DNA of 64,000 nucleotides, taken from assembly GCA_030144965.1 (NCBI GenBank), contig JAMPUU010000024.1:1-64000 (forward strand), read 5' to 3'. The notes under the pieces are model-generated. The model was given only the letters and a program-made list of their open reading frames with translations. It did not search any database and was not told the DNA's origin. Position 1 is the stretch's first letter, and each line of letters opens with the position of its first letter. This stretch comes from Nitrospira sp. BO4. GTDB lineage: Bacteria > Nitrospirota > Nitrospiria > Nitrospirales > Nitrospiraceae. This document shows positions 26,399 to 35,490 of this stretch, piece by piece. Made by a program: the position numbers and the translations under genes.

Positions 26399-27220
26399 TC
26401 AGCTTTGCGAAGCCGGTTTCCCATCCACCAGATCCGCCACGATTGATCCCAGCGTGACCTTCGCTTTCATGCGGAGCGGAGTCCTGTGCTCATCAGTCGT
26501 GACCCAAACACGGATGTTCCCCTGATTCATGAAGAGACCATGGAACGGCATGATGACCAGCACCCGCACGGTCTCCGCCTTGCCCCACGACCCTTCAATA
26601 GTCTCAAGACCCTCTACACGCACCTCCACAGGTCGATTCTTCTTGTCATGATACACGTTCATTTTCAGTGAGGCACCCGGTGTCGGCGGCAACACCGTAC
26701 GCGTATAGTACAAGCAGGAAATGATATCTTGAGTGCCGGCCGGAATGGGCAGTGACTCCGTAGTGCCTCCTCTGACTGCCGTGACCATCCCTTCTTTTTG
26801 ATGGAATCTGTACTCGATATCCTCTTTCTTTTTTCCTTCGCGTCGACGGAACGTCATATGTTCCGGTACGAGCGCCTCCAGGTCCAGTTCCGACTCGACA
26901 CGATTATCGACGGGGAAAAATTTCGTGATGAGCGGTGTCGATTGCGCCGTGCCCACCAACTTGGCGACCGTTTGCTCCTTCGTTCCTTCCATCCGCGCCA
27001 CTTCCATCACGGCGATCGCCGCGGTAATATTGAGCCAGGACACCTGATAGGTCAGCCGTTCTCCGACCTGAAACGGGCGATTGGCTTTACCCGGAGATTC
27101 AGCTTCTGTGGAGCCGGCCGGGAATAAAAGGGCCGACACAGCAGTTGCGATCATGGCAGAACGCCAGAGATGGGTCACACCACGATTCCAAACCGTCCGG
27201 CCTCGGGCACCTGCTAGCAC
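26399..27220 (-). CDS. DUF3108 domain periplasmic protein
   Basis: A 273-residue exported protein with a hydrophobic signal stretch (MIATAVSALLFPAGSTEA). The mature domain, from FQVGERLTYQVSWLNITAAIA through a series of beta strands (VESELDLEALVPEHMTF, DIISCLYYTRT, IRVWVTTDEHRTPLRM), is the DUF3108 pattern, an outer-membrane-associated beta-barrel-like fold of unknown function. The start is uncertain. The GTG at 27220 overlaps the phosphomannomutase stop by 7 bp, while a GTG at 27178 would give a tidier signal peptide. Position between sugar-phosphate genes hints at envelope biogenesis. Confidence 0.8.
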   Translation of the reverse strand: MLAGARGRTVWNRGVTHLWRSAMIATAVSALLFPAGSTEAESPGKANRPFQVGERLTYQVSWLNITAAIAVMEVARMEGTKEQTVAKLVGTAQSTPLITKFFPVDNRVESELDLEALVPEHMTFRRREGKKKEDIEYRFHQKEGMVTAVRGGTTESLPIPAGTQDIISCLYYTRTVLPPTPGASLKMNVYHDKKNRPVEVRVEGLETIEGSWGKAETVRVLVIMPFHGLFMNQGNIRVWVTTDEHRTPLRMKAKVTLGSIVADLVDGKPASQS

Positions 27221-28614
27221 CCGAGGGCTCGTCTCGCCTCTGCGAGTTCGTCTTCGATGAGCGCTCGAATGACATCGAGCTGGGCGGAAGATATCGCTTC
27301 AAATCTCAGCACTAAGGCCGGTTGGGTGTTGGAGGCCCTGATGAGCCCCCATCCATCGTCGAATTTCGCACGGACGCCGTCGATCGTGATGAGGCCCTGA
27401 AGGACAAGCTTGTTAGGCCCGAGGCTTTGCTTGGTCCTCAGGTATTCCTCAAATTTCATGCGAATCTGTTCAACGACATCGAACTTGACGGCATCGGGAA
27501 GATCCACTCGTATTTCAGGAGTGACCACCGACTGGGGAAGATCAGAGATGAGGGTCGAAAGCGGCCGTTGCGCTTTGGCCAAGATCTCAATCAGCCGGCA
27601 AGATGCATACACCGCATCGTCATACCCGAAATACCGATCCGCAAAAAACATATGCCCGGACATTTCACCGGCCAATACCGCCGATTCCTCTTTCATCTTG
27701 GCTTTGATCAATGAATGCCCCGTCTTCCACATGATCGGACGTCCACCCTGTTTGGCAATATCATCATACAGACTTTGAGAGGCCTTCACTTCCGATATGA
27801 CCGTGCTGCCGGGTTTCATGGCCAAGATGTCGCGAGAGTAGAGGACCAAGAGGCGGTCACCCCACAAAACATTGCCCTGCTCGTCGATGGCCCCGATGCG
27901 ATCCGCATCCCCGTCATAACCGATTCCCACATCAGCCTGGTAATTCTTTACTGCCTGCATCAAGTCGGAGAGGTTTTCCAGCACCGTAGGGTCCGGGTGG
28001 TGATTGGGGAAAGATCCATCCAGATCACAATACAATCCTGTCACCTTACACCCCAACAACTCGAGGGCTTGCTTGGCCACGAGCGAGGCCGCGCCGTTCC
28101 CGCTATCGATCACGACATGTAGGCGATGTGCGCTGACATGCGAAAAGCTCTTCTTGAGGTGCGCCAGGTAGTCAGGAATAATCGGGTGCTCGGAAAGACG
28201 ACCTTCTCCCGATATGAAGGTGCCTTGTTCCATCACTCGCCGAAGTTCCTGAATTTCCTCCCCATGGATGGCTGTCTTGCCGATACAGACCTTAAACCCG
28301 TTATATTCTGCTGCGTTGTGGCTCCCCGTAATCATGATGCCGCCGCCGACCGGCAGCGTGAACAAGGAAAAGTAGACCAGCGGAGACGTACAAATTCCGA
28401 TGTCGATCACGTCGAGCCCTCCGGCAAGCAGACCCTTGAGCAATGCCTTGTGGAGGGCTGGAGAGCTTAATCGACCGTCACGCCCAAGACTGATCGTCTT
28501 CACTCCACGCACGCTGACATATGTGGAATAGGCTCGACCGAACCGTTCGGCCACCTCCTCGGTCAGTTCCCTGCCGACAATTCCGCGGAGATCATATTCC
28601 CGAAACAACCCCAC
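27214..28614 (-). CDS. Phosphomannomutase/phosphoglucomutase (AlgC type)
   Basis: A 466-residue alpha-D-phosphohexomutase. The four-domain family signatures are FREYDLRGIVG at the N-terminus, the phosphoserine loop ITGSHNAAEYNGFKV, the metal loop GIGYDGDADRIGAID, the sugar loop AGEMSGHMFF, and the C-terminal phosphate-binding GWGLIRASNTQPALVLRFE. It interconverts hexose-6- and hexose-1-phosphates, supplying mannose-1-phosphate to ManC next door and probably glucose-1-phosphate to RmlA. The serine loop and dual-use layout match AlgC; strict substrate choice cannot be read. Confidence 0.93.
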   Translation of the reverse strand: MGLFREYDLRGIVGRELTEEVAERFGRAYSTYVSVRGVKTISLGRDGRLSSPALHKALLKGLLAGGLDVIDIGICTSPLVYFSLFTLPVGGGIMITGSHNAAEYNGFKVCIGKTAIHGEEIQELRRVMEQGTFISGEGRLSEHPIIPDYLAHLKKSFSHVSAHRLHVVIDSGNGAASLVAKQALELLGCKVTGLYCDLDGSFPNHHPDPTVLENLSDLMQAVKNYQADVGIGYDGDADRIGAIDEQGNVLWGDRLLVLYSRDILAMKPGSTVISEVKASQSLYDDIAKQGGRPIMWKTGHSLIKAKMKEESAVLAGEMSGHMFFADRYFGYDDAVYASCRLIEILAKAQRPLSTLISDLPQSVVTPEIRVDLPDAVKFDVVEQIRMKFEEYLRTKQSLGPNKLVLQGLITIDGVRAKFDDGWGLIRASNTQPALVLRFEAISSAQLDVIRALIEDELAEARRALGC

Positions 28615-28688
28615 GATCCCTCCTTAGTAAACTCCTCGGCCGAACCCATACTTGGCGCGTTGCTGGGACCCGCCGTCTATTCCTTGCG

Positions 28689-30140
28689 TCAATTCGTCGC
28701 TACTCGGCCGTAATCATCCTTGAACCGCACAATATCATCTTCACCGAGGTAGGGTCCGTTCTGCACTTCGATAATGTGGACGGTCTCCTGTCCCGGATTC
28801 TCTAAACGATGTTTGGTGTTGACCGGAATGGCCGTACTTTCTCCAACCCTTAAATCGAACACTTCTTGGTCTCTTGTCACGCGCGCGGTGCCCGCGATCA
28901 CGACCCAATGTTCGCTACGCTTGTGATGCAACTGAAGCGAGAGCCGTCCACCGGGGTTGACCGTCACACGTTTCACTTTGAACCCCGGACCTTCTTCCAG
29001 GATCGTGTACGAACCCCATGGCCGCTGAACCGTCAGGTGTTCCATATGTTCGGGTGCCTGCTGCTGCTTGAGCACATCGACGATCTTCTTCACGTCCTGC
29101 GCTCTTGACTTTGGACACACTAATGTCGCATCAGGGGTATCCACTACCACCATGTCTTGTAATCCGATCGTCGCGACAACACGCCGGTCCGCGTAGACAA
29201 TCGAATGAGTGCTCTCAAGGTCGATCACTCGTCCGGTCAGGACGTTGCCGGCCTTATTCCTTTCCGCCACTTCGTCCAAACTGCCCCAACTCCCGACATC
29301 CGACCACTTGAAGGTCACCGGCACCACGGCCGCCTTCGACGACCGTTCCATCACGCCCGTGTCGATAGAGACGGGCGTGATTTGACGATACACGTCGTCT
29401 ATCGACTGTTTAGGAACGCCGTCCTTCTTGAGTCTCCGGATCCGCTCCATTGAGACCGCAATCGCAGGCTGATGAAGGGCAATCTCCTCCAAGATCGTTG
29501 CAGCACGCCAGACAAACATACCGCTGTTCCAAAAATAGTGACCTGCCTTGAGGTATTGGGCTGCCTTGGTCGCATTGGGCTTCTCCACGAACCTTTGAAC
29601 AGGATGTCCCTTCAGTTTTCCCTGTTTGCCGAGCAGTACTTTGCCGTTCGGTTTGATATAGCCGTACCCGGTTTCCGGCCGAATCGGCTTGATCCCAAAT
29701 GTGACCAGATAACCTTCCGCTGCCAATTGGGAAGCCAATTGAACCGCCGCCTCAAAATCCCGCTGCCCTGTTACCACATGATCGGCAGGAACGACCAACA
29801 TGAGTCCATCAGGATCTCGGGCCAGCACCTCAAGCGCCGCCAATGCAATTGCGGGCGCCGTGTTCCGTCCTTCCGGTTCCAGAAGGAATCCATCGGTCAG
29901 TTCGTCCTTCCAGTCGGCCAATTGGCCACGGATGAGGTCAGCCTGCGCCGCATTCGTCGAGATCAGCACGTGAGCTGCCGGCGCACAGCCTGAGACGCGT
30001 CGCATCGTTTGTTGAATCAACGTATGCTCTCCGCCGATCCGCAAGAGCTGTTTCGGGAACAGATGGCGACTCAACGGCCAAAACCTGGTACCACTGCCCC
30101 CTGCCATGATCACTGGATACAGATTGGATGTACGCGCCAT
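28689..30140 (-). CDS. manC: Mannose-1-phosphate guanylyltransferase / mannose-6-phosphate isomerase
   Basis: A 483-residue bifunctional type II enzyme. The N-terminal nucleotidyltransferase has PVIMAGGSGTRFWPLSR, FPKQLL, VVPADHV and FVEKP. The C-terminal cupin isomerase holds RPWGSYTILEEGPGFKVKRV, SLQLHHKRSEHWVV and NTKHRLENPG. It converts fructose-6-phosphate to mannose-6-phosphate and makes GDP-mannose. The ATG at 30140 with GAGGG upstream is preferred over a TTG at 30152 that would overlap kdsC. Confidence 0.94.
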   Translation of the reverse strand: MARTSNLYPVIMAGGSGTRFWPLSRHLFPKQLLRIGGEHTLIQQTMRRVSGCAPAAHVLISTNAAQADLIRGQLADWKDELTDGFLLEPEGRNTAPAIALAALEVLARDPDGLMLVVPADHVVTGQRDFEAAVQLASQLAAEGYLVTFGIKPIRPETGYGYIKPNGKVLLGKQGKLKGHPVQRFVEKPNATKAAQYLKAGHYFWNSGMFVWRAATILEEIALHQPAIAVSMERIRRLKKDGVPKQSIDDVYRQITPVSIDTGVMERSSKAAVVPVTFKWSDVGSWGSLDEVAERNKAGNVLTGRVIDLESTHSIVYADRRVVATIGLQDMVVVDTPDATLVCPKSRAQDVKKIVDVLKQQQAPEHMEHLTVQRPWGSYTILEEGPGFKVKRVTVNPGGRLSLQLHHKRSEHWVVIAGTARVTRDQEVFDLRVGESTAIPVNTKHRLENPGQETVHIIEVQNGPYLGEDDIVRFKDDYGRVATN

Positions 30141-30148
30141 AACTTCCC

Positions 30149-30685
30149 TCAACGATCCCGTCTTGTGATGTTCGTCTCGCTACGAGATTGAAGAATCATT
30201 TCCGCAAGCTCTCGAACCGCCCCCTCTCCGCCCTTCTTCCGGCAGATATAGTGGACGATCTCCAACACTTGTGGAAGCCCATCCGCGGGAGCCGCTGACA
30301 ACCCCACGGCTTTCAACGCCTCGATGTCGTTCACGTCATCGCCGATATACGCGACTTGCCCGAGTGAAATGCCATGCCGTGTCGCCATGTCTCGGATCAC
30401 CGACAATTTGTCCATCACCCCCTGATGAAGCTCGGGGATGGCGAGTTTTTCAGCACGCCTGGCCACCAACCTGGTTCGTTCCTGCGTGACGATCGCTGTA
30501 ATGAGTCCGGCCTTCTGCAGCAGTTTGATCCCCATTCCGTCACGGGTATTGAACTTTTTCCATTCATCACCCGACTCAGAATAATACATGCCGGCATCGG
30601 TCAGCACTCCGTCCACATCGGTTGCCAGCAATCGGATATTCCGCAGGAGACTCCTCGCGGGCTTGTGCCGAGGTTTGAGTTTCAC
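30149..30685 (-). CDS. kdsC: KdsC-type HAD phosphatase
   Basis: A 178-residue HAD-IIIA phosphatase with nucleophile loop LATDVDGVLTDA, the YIGDDVNDIEAL metal motif, and the GGEGAVRELAEM tail typical of KDO-8-phosphate phosphatase. It dephosphorylates KDO-8-phosphate for lipopolysaccharide. The close relative N-acylneuraminate-9-phosphatase is an alternative since a NeuB gene lies 23 kb away, but the NeuB there is of the type that makes an unphosphorylated product. Only 8 bp separates it from manC. No KdsA or KdsB is in the window. Confidence 0.85.
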   Translation of the reverse strand: MKLKPRHKPARSLLRNIRLLATDVDGVLTDAGMYYSESGDEWKKFNTRDGMGIKLLQKAGLITAIVTQERTRLVARRAEKLAIPELHQGVMDKLSVIRDMATRHGISLGQVAYIGDDVNDIEALKAVGLSAAPADGLPQVLEIVHYICRKKGGEGAVRELAEMILQSRSETNITRRDR

Positions 30686-30787
30686 GAGCGTTTCACAAGA
30701 AGAAGTTGCCTCTCCGGCAGCAATCGATCGCTATCTTAGCGAGTCTCTCGGCCATTGCAAAGGATTTTGGCCGGGATGAACTCTTGC

Positions 30788-31639
30788 TTATTGAGGGTCG
30801 GTTAGAGGGACCTGCGTGTCTTTGGCAAATCGGGTCAATGCCTGGCGCCATTCGGGTAACGCGAAACCCAATGACTCCAGCCGGTCCGCGCTCAGCACAG
30901 AATAGGGCGGTCGCTTTGCGAGGCGACCTGCCTGCTGGGTCGTGATCGGCAGGACAGAACAGGGGAGTTCCATTTGGCGGACGATAGCCCGCGCAAACTC
31001 ATACCACGTGCACTGTCCACGATTGGTCGCGTGGACGACTCCCTGCACATCCTGACCGATAAGCGACGCAACGACGGAGGCCAGGTCTTCGGCATATGTG
31101 GGGCATCCGTACTGATCATTCACGACCTTCAAGACCGACTCACTTTGCGCGGCGCGTATGATCGACCTCACAAAATTCTTACCGACGGCCCCATAGAGCC
31201 ACGCCGTCCGGATGATAAGCGCGTCGGCTCCCGATGTCAGAACAACTTGTTCTCCCTTCCATTTTGACAGTCCATATTGATTGATCGGGCGAGGGCTATC
31301 GTACTCACCATATGGTCTTTGCTGCTCGCCGTCGAACACATAGTCGGTGGAAATGTAGATCAGGCGGGCTCCAAGCCGAACGGCGGCCTTCGCAACCTGT
31401 TCCGTTCCCCTCGCGTTCACCGCCATCGCGAGGTCGGGTTCCCGCTCGGCCCCATCCACATCTGTGTACGCCCCCGCATGAATAATCAAATCCGGCGAGG
31501 CTTCAACGATTTCGTCATGAACCGTCAGCTGCGTGAGATCGAAGTCCGGCAAATCTTTGGAGATGACTGTTTCGGATCCGAGGGCCCTGCGGAGCACGGT
31601 ACCCAGTTGCCCATTAGCCCCGGTGAGGAGAATTCGCAT
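30788..31639 (-). CDS. rfbD: dTDP-4-dehydrorhamnose reductase
   Basis: A 283-residue extended SDR: ILLTGANGQLG nucleotide-binding start, IISTDYVFDG-type active site (YISTDYVFDGEQQRPYGE), and YGLSKWKGE with catalytic Tyr/Lys. It performs the last step to dTDP-L-rhamnose. It is 85 bp downstream of rfbB and in the same order as other rml loci, though an rfbC gene is absent here. Confidence 0.93.
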   Translation of the reverse strand: MRILLTGANGQLGTVLRRALGSETVISKDLPDFDLTQLTVHDEIVEASPDLIIHAGAYTDVDGAEREPDLAMAVNARGTEQVAKAAVRLGARLIYISTDYVFDGEQQRPYGEYDSPRPINQYGLSKWKGEQVVLTSGADALIIRTAWLYGAVGKNFVRSIIRAAQSESVLKVVNDQYGCPTYAEDLASVVASLIGQDVQGVVHATNRGQCTWYEFARAIVRQMELPCSVLPITTQQAGRLAKRPPYSVLSADRLESLGFALPEWRQALTRFAKDTQVPLTDPQ

Positions 31640-31724
31640 GTTGGCAATCGACTGGCTTGAAACTGCGATTCAGGTGGAGTCTCGGACCGGTGTGACCGTC
31701 GGCTCTTCAACAGAACTCGTCGTT

Positions 31725-32741
31725 CTAACTCACTTGTTGCAACCGTTTGCCGTACATCTGCTCATAGTACTTCCGGAACTCTCCGGATTTGATGGGACGC
31801 CACCAGGATTCATGCTCTTGATACCAACGAACCGTCGCGCGCAACCCTTCTTCGAACGGTACGGCAGGACACCATCCCAGCTGCCGCAGTTTCCCGCAAT
31901 CAACGGCATAACGGCGGTCGTGACCGGGCCGGTCCGTCACAAAGCGGAGCAAGCTCTTCGGCTTGCCCAGACAGGAGAGAATCTCCTCGGCAACCACGAT
32001 ATTTTCACGCTCGTTCCCCCCACCGATATTGTAGACGGCTCCCGGTTCTCCATCAAAAAAGGCCCGTTCGATCGCGGCACAATGATCTTCGACGGCAAGC
32101 CAATCTCGGCAATATCTTCCGTCGCCGTACAACGGCAACAGCTGATCATCGATGGCGTTCGTCACGAAGAGAGGAATAAATTTTTCCGGATACTGATTGG
32201 AACCGTAGGTGTTGCTGCCTCTTGTCACGACCACCGGAAATCCATAGGTCGTCCCATAGCTCAGCACAAGAAGATCCCCCCCTGCTTTGCTGGCTGAATA
32301 GGGGCTGCGCGGCGCCAACCGATCGGCTTCGGTCGACAGACCGGATTCGACATTGCCGTAGACCTCATCGGTACTGACTTGTAGAAACCGCGCAACCCCG
32401 GCATGGCGCCCTTCTTCAAGTAACACGCCCGTACCCACCACGTCAGTGCGCGCAAAGCTACCCGGGTCAAGAATTGAACGATCGACATGCGTCTCCGCGG
32501 CGCAATTGATAATACCTTCGATTCGATATTTGCGAATCACGGATGAAACCAGTTGCGCATCGCAAATATCGCCCTGAACAAAGACATACCCCGGATGCCG
32601 GCTGACCGCGTCCAGGTTCATCAAGTTCCCCGAATAGCGGAGGGCATCGAGATTGACGATCTGATGCTGCGACGACACCAGCAGACGTCGAACCAGATGA
32701 GAGCCGATAAACCCGGCGCCGCCGGTAACAAGAATGCGCAT
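31725..32741 (-). CDS. rfbB: dTDP-glucose 4,6-dehydratase
   Basis: A 338-residue SDR with GGAGFIGSHLVRRLL, the dehydratase catalytic stretch QVSTDEVYGNVE (Thr-Asp-Glu), and YSASKAGGDLLVLSY. DRPGHDRRYAVDCGKL near the C-terminus is the RmlB substrate-loop signature. It forms dTDP-4-keto-6-deoxyglucose. Its ATG (32741) is directly adjacent to the stop codon of rfbA (32742). Confidence 0.94.
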   Translation of the reverse strand: MRILVTGGAGFIGSHLVRRLLVSSQHQIVNLDALRYSGNLMNLDAVSRHPGYVFVQGDICDAQLVSSVIRKYRIEGIINCAAETHVDRSILDPGSFARTDVVGTGVLLEEGRHAGVARFLQVSTDEVYGNVESGLSTEADRLAPRSPYSASKAGGDLLVLSYGTTYGFPVVVTRGSNTYGSNQYPEKFIPLFVTNAIDDQLLPLYGDGRYCRDWLAVEDHCAAIERAFFDGEPGAVYNIGGGNERENIVVAEEILSCLGKPKSLLRFVTDRPGHDRRYAVDCGKLRQLGWCPAVPFEEGLRATVRWYQEHESWWRPIKSGEFRKYYEQMYGKRLQQVS

Positions 32742-33482
32742 CTACGATTCCACTTGAAGGTTGTTTGCGCCGGTTTGGCCGACGAGCTGATTGGCCAGGT
32801 ATAATGACTCGATGGTGCCGGCATCCGTCCACCATCCCTGAAGCAGATCCCATGTCAGCGTCCCGGCCTTGATATACGCGTTGTTGACGTCGGTAATCTC
32901 CAGCTCCCCTCTTGCAGAGGGCTTCAGCTCCCGGATGAACTCGAAGACGTGCGGATCATAAAAGTAAATGCCGGTCACAGCATAGGGCGACCGTGGCTCG
33001 AGCGGTTTTTCCTCGATTCTAACGACATGTTCTCCCTCCAAAACCGGCACGCCGAACCGTTGCGGATCTTTCACTTCCTTGAGAAGAATCTTCGCTCCCT
33101 TTCGCTGACTGCGAAAGCGGTCCGCCGCCATGGCGATGTTTCCCTGAATAATGTTGTCCCCCAACACGACGCAGATCGGTTCACCATCGGCAAAGTGCTC
33201 CGCCAACCGAAGGGCGTCGGCAATGCCTCCCTCGCCTTCCTGATACGTATAATTGAGATGTTGAAGACCGAATTCTTTGCCGTTTCCGAGCAGTTTTAGG
33301 AAATCGCCGGCGCTATTCCCGCCGGTAACCAACATGATTTCCGTCACACCCGCATTGACCAGCGTCTGAATCGGATAATAGATCATCGGCCGGTTATACA
33401 CCGGCAGCAGATGCTTGTTCGTGACCTTTGTGAGGGGCAATAATCTACTGCCGAGTCCTCCCGCCAGCACGACACCTTTCAC
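32742..33482 (-). CDS. rfbA: Glucose-1-phosphate thymidylyltransferase, short form
   Basis: A 246-residue nucleotidyltransferase starting VVLAGGLGSRLLPLTKVTNKH, with YYPIQTLVNAGV, VVLGDNI and GTLTWDLLQGWWTDAGT. It is about 45 residues shorter than the enterobacterial enzyme and lacks its C-terminal helices; such short RmlA proteins are known. The KVTNKHLLPVYNRPMIYYP block argues for dTDP-glucose synthesis. The window edge of the rhamnose set is here; the 112-bp gap to the WbpM-type gene holds nothing obvious. Confidence 0.9.
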   Translation of the reverse strand: MKGVVLAGGLGSRLLPLTKVTNKHLLPVYNRPMIYYPIQTLVNAGVTEIMLVTGGNSAGDFLKLLGNGKEFGLQHLNYTYQEGEGGIADALRLAEHFADGEPICVVLGDNIIQGNIAMAADRFRSQRKGAKILLKEVKDPQRFGVPVLEGEHVVRIEEKPLEPRSPYAVTGIYFYDPHVFEFIRELKPSARGELEITDVNNAYIKAGTLTWDLLQGWWTDAGTIESLYLANQLVGQTGANNLQVES

Positions 33483-33594
33483 TGCCTCACCCCCCTATTT
33501 CGGTCGAACACTTTCCGTTCTTATCGGTTGGCATCGGTTAAAACTGTAGCGGGTGTGATGGACACCAAGGAAGCATCGTGCCGACACGAAAATA

Positions 33595-35490
33595 CTACCA
33601 GACCCCTGGCGAGAGGCTCGGATGGAAACTCGGAACCAGCCGCTTGAGGTCTCGGAGCAGCGCCTCTTCCTCGTATTTCGGAAGATTGGCCTGCAGTGAC
33701 TCCAACCATTCGCTCAGTTCGCCGACTGGGACAGGGGCTCCTGCGGCTCGATGGATCTTCGGATGGGAGGTCGGCTCAACCAGTTCACGTTCCTCGAAGA
33801 GTTCTTCGTACAACTTTTCTCCAGGCCGGAGACCGGTAAAAATGATGTCGATATCCTTGCCAGGAACCAGGCCGGCCAACACAATCATGTTTCTCGCGAG
33901 ATCGGCAACTCGGATTTGCTCACCCATATCCAGGACAAATACCTCTCCTCCCCGTCCCATCACACTCGCTTGCAGCACCAATTGCACCGCTTCTGGAATC
34001 GTCATAAAAAACCGCTTGATCTCCGGATGGGTCACCGTCACCGGTCCACCTTTACGAATCTGCTCGGTGAAGAGAGGTACCACGCTTCCATTGCTGCCTA
34101 GCACATTGCCGAACCGCACGACGGTGAACTTCGTAAGGCCGGTATGGTTCAAATCCTGAAGCAAATGCTCAGCAATTCTCTTGGTGACTCCCATGATGCT
34201 CGATGGGTTGACCGCCTTGTCGGTGGAAATGAGAACGAAGCGCTCGACGCCTGATTTCATGGCGGCTTCGGCAACCACACGGGTTCCTAAGATATTGTTG
34301 CGAATCGCTTCCTTCGGATTCAGTTCCATGAGCGGAACATGTTTGTGTGCCGCTGCATGGAACACAATATCGGGACCGGTCTGGCGGAACACTTCCGACA
34401 CACGGTCAGGCACCGTCACGTCCCCTATGCGAGGGAGGATCTGCGCTTCCGGAAAGGCCGCTCTCAATTCCAGCAAGAGTGCATGAAGGGCATTTTCATA
34501 CCGCTCAAACAGCACCAAGGTTTTGGGCTTGTACTGCGAAATCTGCCGGCATAACTCGGACCCAATCGAACCTCCCGCTCCGGTGACCAGCAATGTCTTA
34601 CCGGTAATGAGCGGGTGCAGGTCCTGGCAATCAGTCTGGATCGGCTCACGTTGAAGCAAATCGTCCAGACTCATCGGCCGTACTTGTTGCAACGAGACGG
34701 GATCACCCAATAATTGTTTGAGATTGGGTAGGGTCTTGATCGGGACCGTGCACCCTTCTGAAGCCGCCAGAATTTTTTGCTTCACCGTGGTTGTCGCGGA
34801 TGGGATGGCGACGATGATCTCCTGAACTTCCAGCCGATCCGCCGCATGTCTAATATCGCCGATCGTACCCACGACTGGTATTCCATGGATCGACATCTTG
34901 CGTTTGATGGGATCATCATCCACAAACCCAACCGGCCGGCTGTTATAGTTGGCATCGGAACGCATGTCTCTAACCAACAACTCGCCTGCATTTCCAGCGC
35001 CGACGATCAGCACTCGACGGGCAGTCGGATCGGCGATCCGGATCCATTCCCTGAATCCCCGCACCGCCAATCGTATGCCCGACAAATATAGTCCGTTCAA
35101 CAGGCCGGTCAGGACGATGACGGAGCGAGGATACTGGGTAATCCCGCCGATGAGATGGATGACTCCGTAAAAAGCCGCCGCGCCGGTCAGGGAAGCCAGC
35201 AGGATTTTTCCTAAGTCGTAAATGCCGACATATCTCCAAAGTCCCCGCTGAATCCCAAACATCCATAAGCCGGAACCGAATATCAGCAGCACGGCGGGAA
35301 CGTGATCCCACATCATCTGCTGATACTCGGGAGGAAGGTCGGCATCGAATCGCAGTGCAAACGCGGTCAGGTTTGCCAAGAAAATCAGAACCAACTGTGC
35401 GCCGATGAGGAGAAATGACCGATAAAGCAGGACCACGTTCCCGTATCGTCCGGCAATGGAGTGATATAGCTTGGCAGCAGACTGTTTCAT
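33595..35490 (-). CDS. WbpM/CapD-type membrane nucleotide-sugar dehydratase
   Basis: A 631-residue protein with four N-terminal helices (about 20-140), a CoA-binding-like Rossmann domain (RVLIVGAGNAGELLVRD), and a C-terminal SDR domain (LLVTGAGGSIGSELCRQI, FHAAAHKHVPLMELNP, then STDKAVNPSSIMGVTKR). A Met replaces the usual Tyr in the YxxxK pair, as in WbpM and PglF. These enzymes 4,6-dehydrate UDP-GlcNAc. ATG 35490 overlaps the preceding GT9 stop as ATGA; an open frame extends upstream to 35583. It may supply a 6-deoxy amino-sugar such as QuiNAc or a bacillosamine-type sugar. Confidence 0.92.
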   Translation of the reverse strand: MKQSAAKLYHSIAGRYGNVVLLYRSFLLIGAQLVLIFLANLTAFALRFDADLPPEYQQMMWDHVPAVLLIFGSGLWMFGIQRGLWRYVGIYDLGKILLASLTGAAAFYGVIHLIGGITQYPRSVIVLTGLLNGLYLSGIRLAVRGFREWIRIADPTARRVLIVGAGNAGELLVRDMRSDANYNSRPVGFVDDDPIKRKMSIHGIPVVGTIGDIRHAADRLEVQEIIVAIPSATTTVKQKILAASEGCTVPIKTLPNLKQLLGDPVSLQQVRPMSLDDLLQREPIQTDCQDLHPLITGKTLLVTGAGGSIGSELCRQISQYKPKTLVLFERYENALHALLLELRAAFPEAQILPRIGDVTVPDRVSEVFRQTGPDIVFHAAAHKHVPLMELNPKEAIRNNILGTRVVAEAAMKSGVERFVLISTDKAVNPSSIMGVTKRIAEHLLQDLNHTGLTKFTVVRFGNVLGSNGSVVPLFTEQIRKGGPVTVTHPEIKRFFMTIPEAVQLVLQASVMGRGGEVFVLDMGEQIRVADLARNMIVLAGLVPGKDIDIIFTGLRPGEKLYEELFEERELVEPTSHPKIHRAAGAPVPVGELSEWLESLQANLPKYEEEALLRDLKRLVPSFHPSLSPGVW

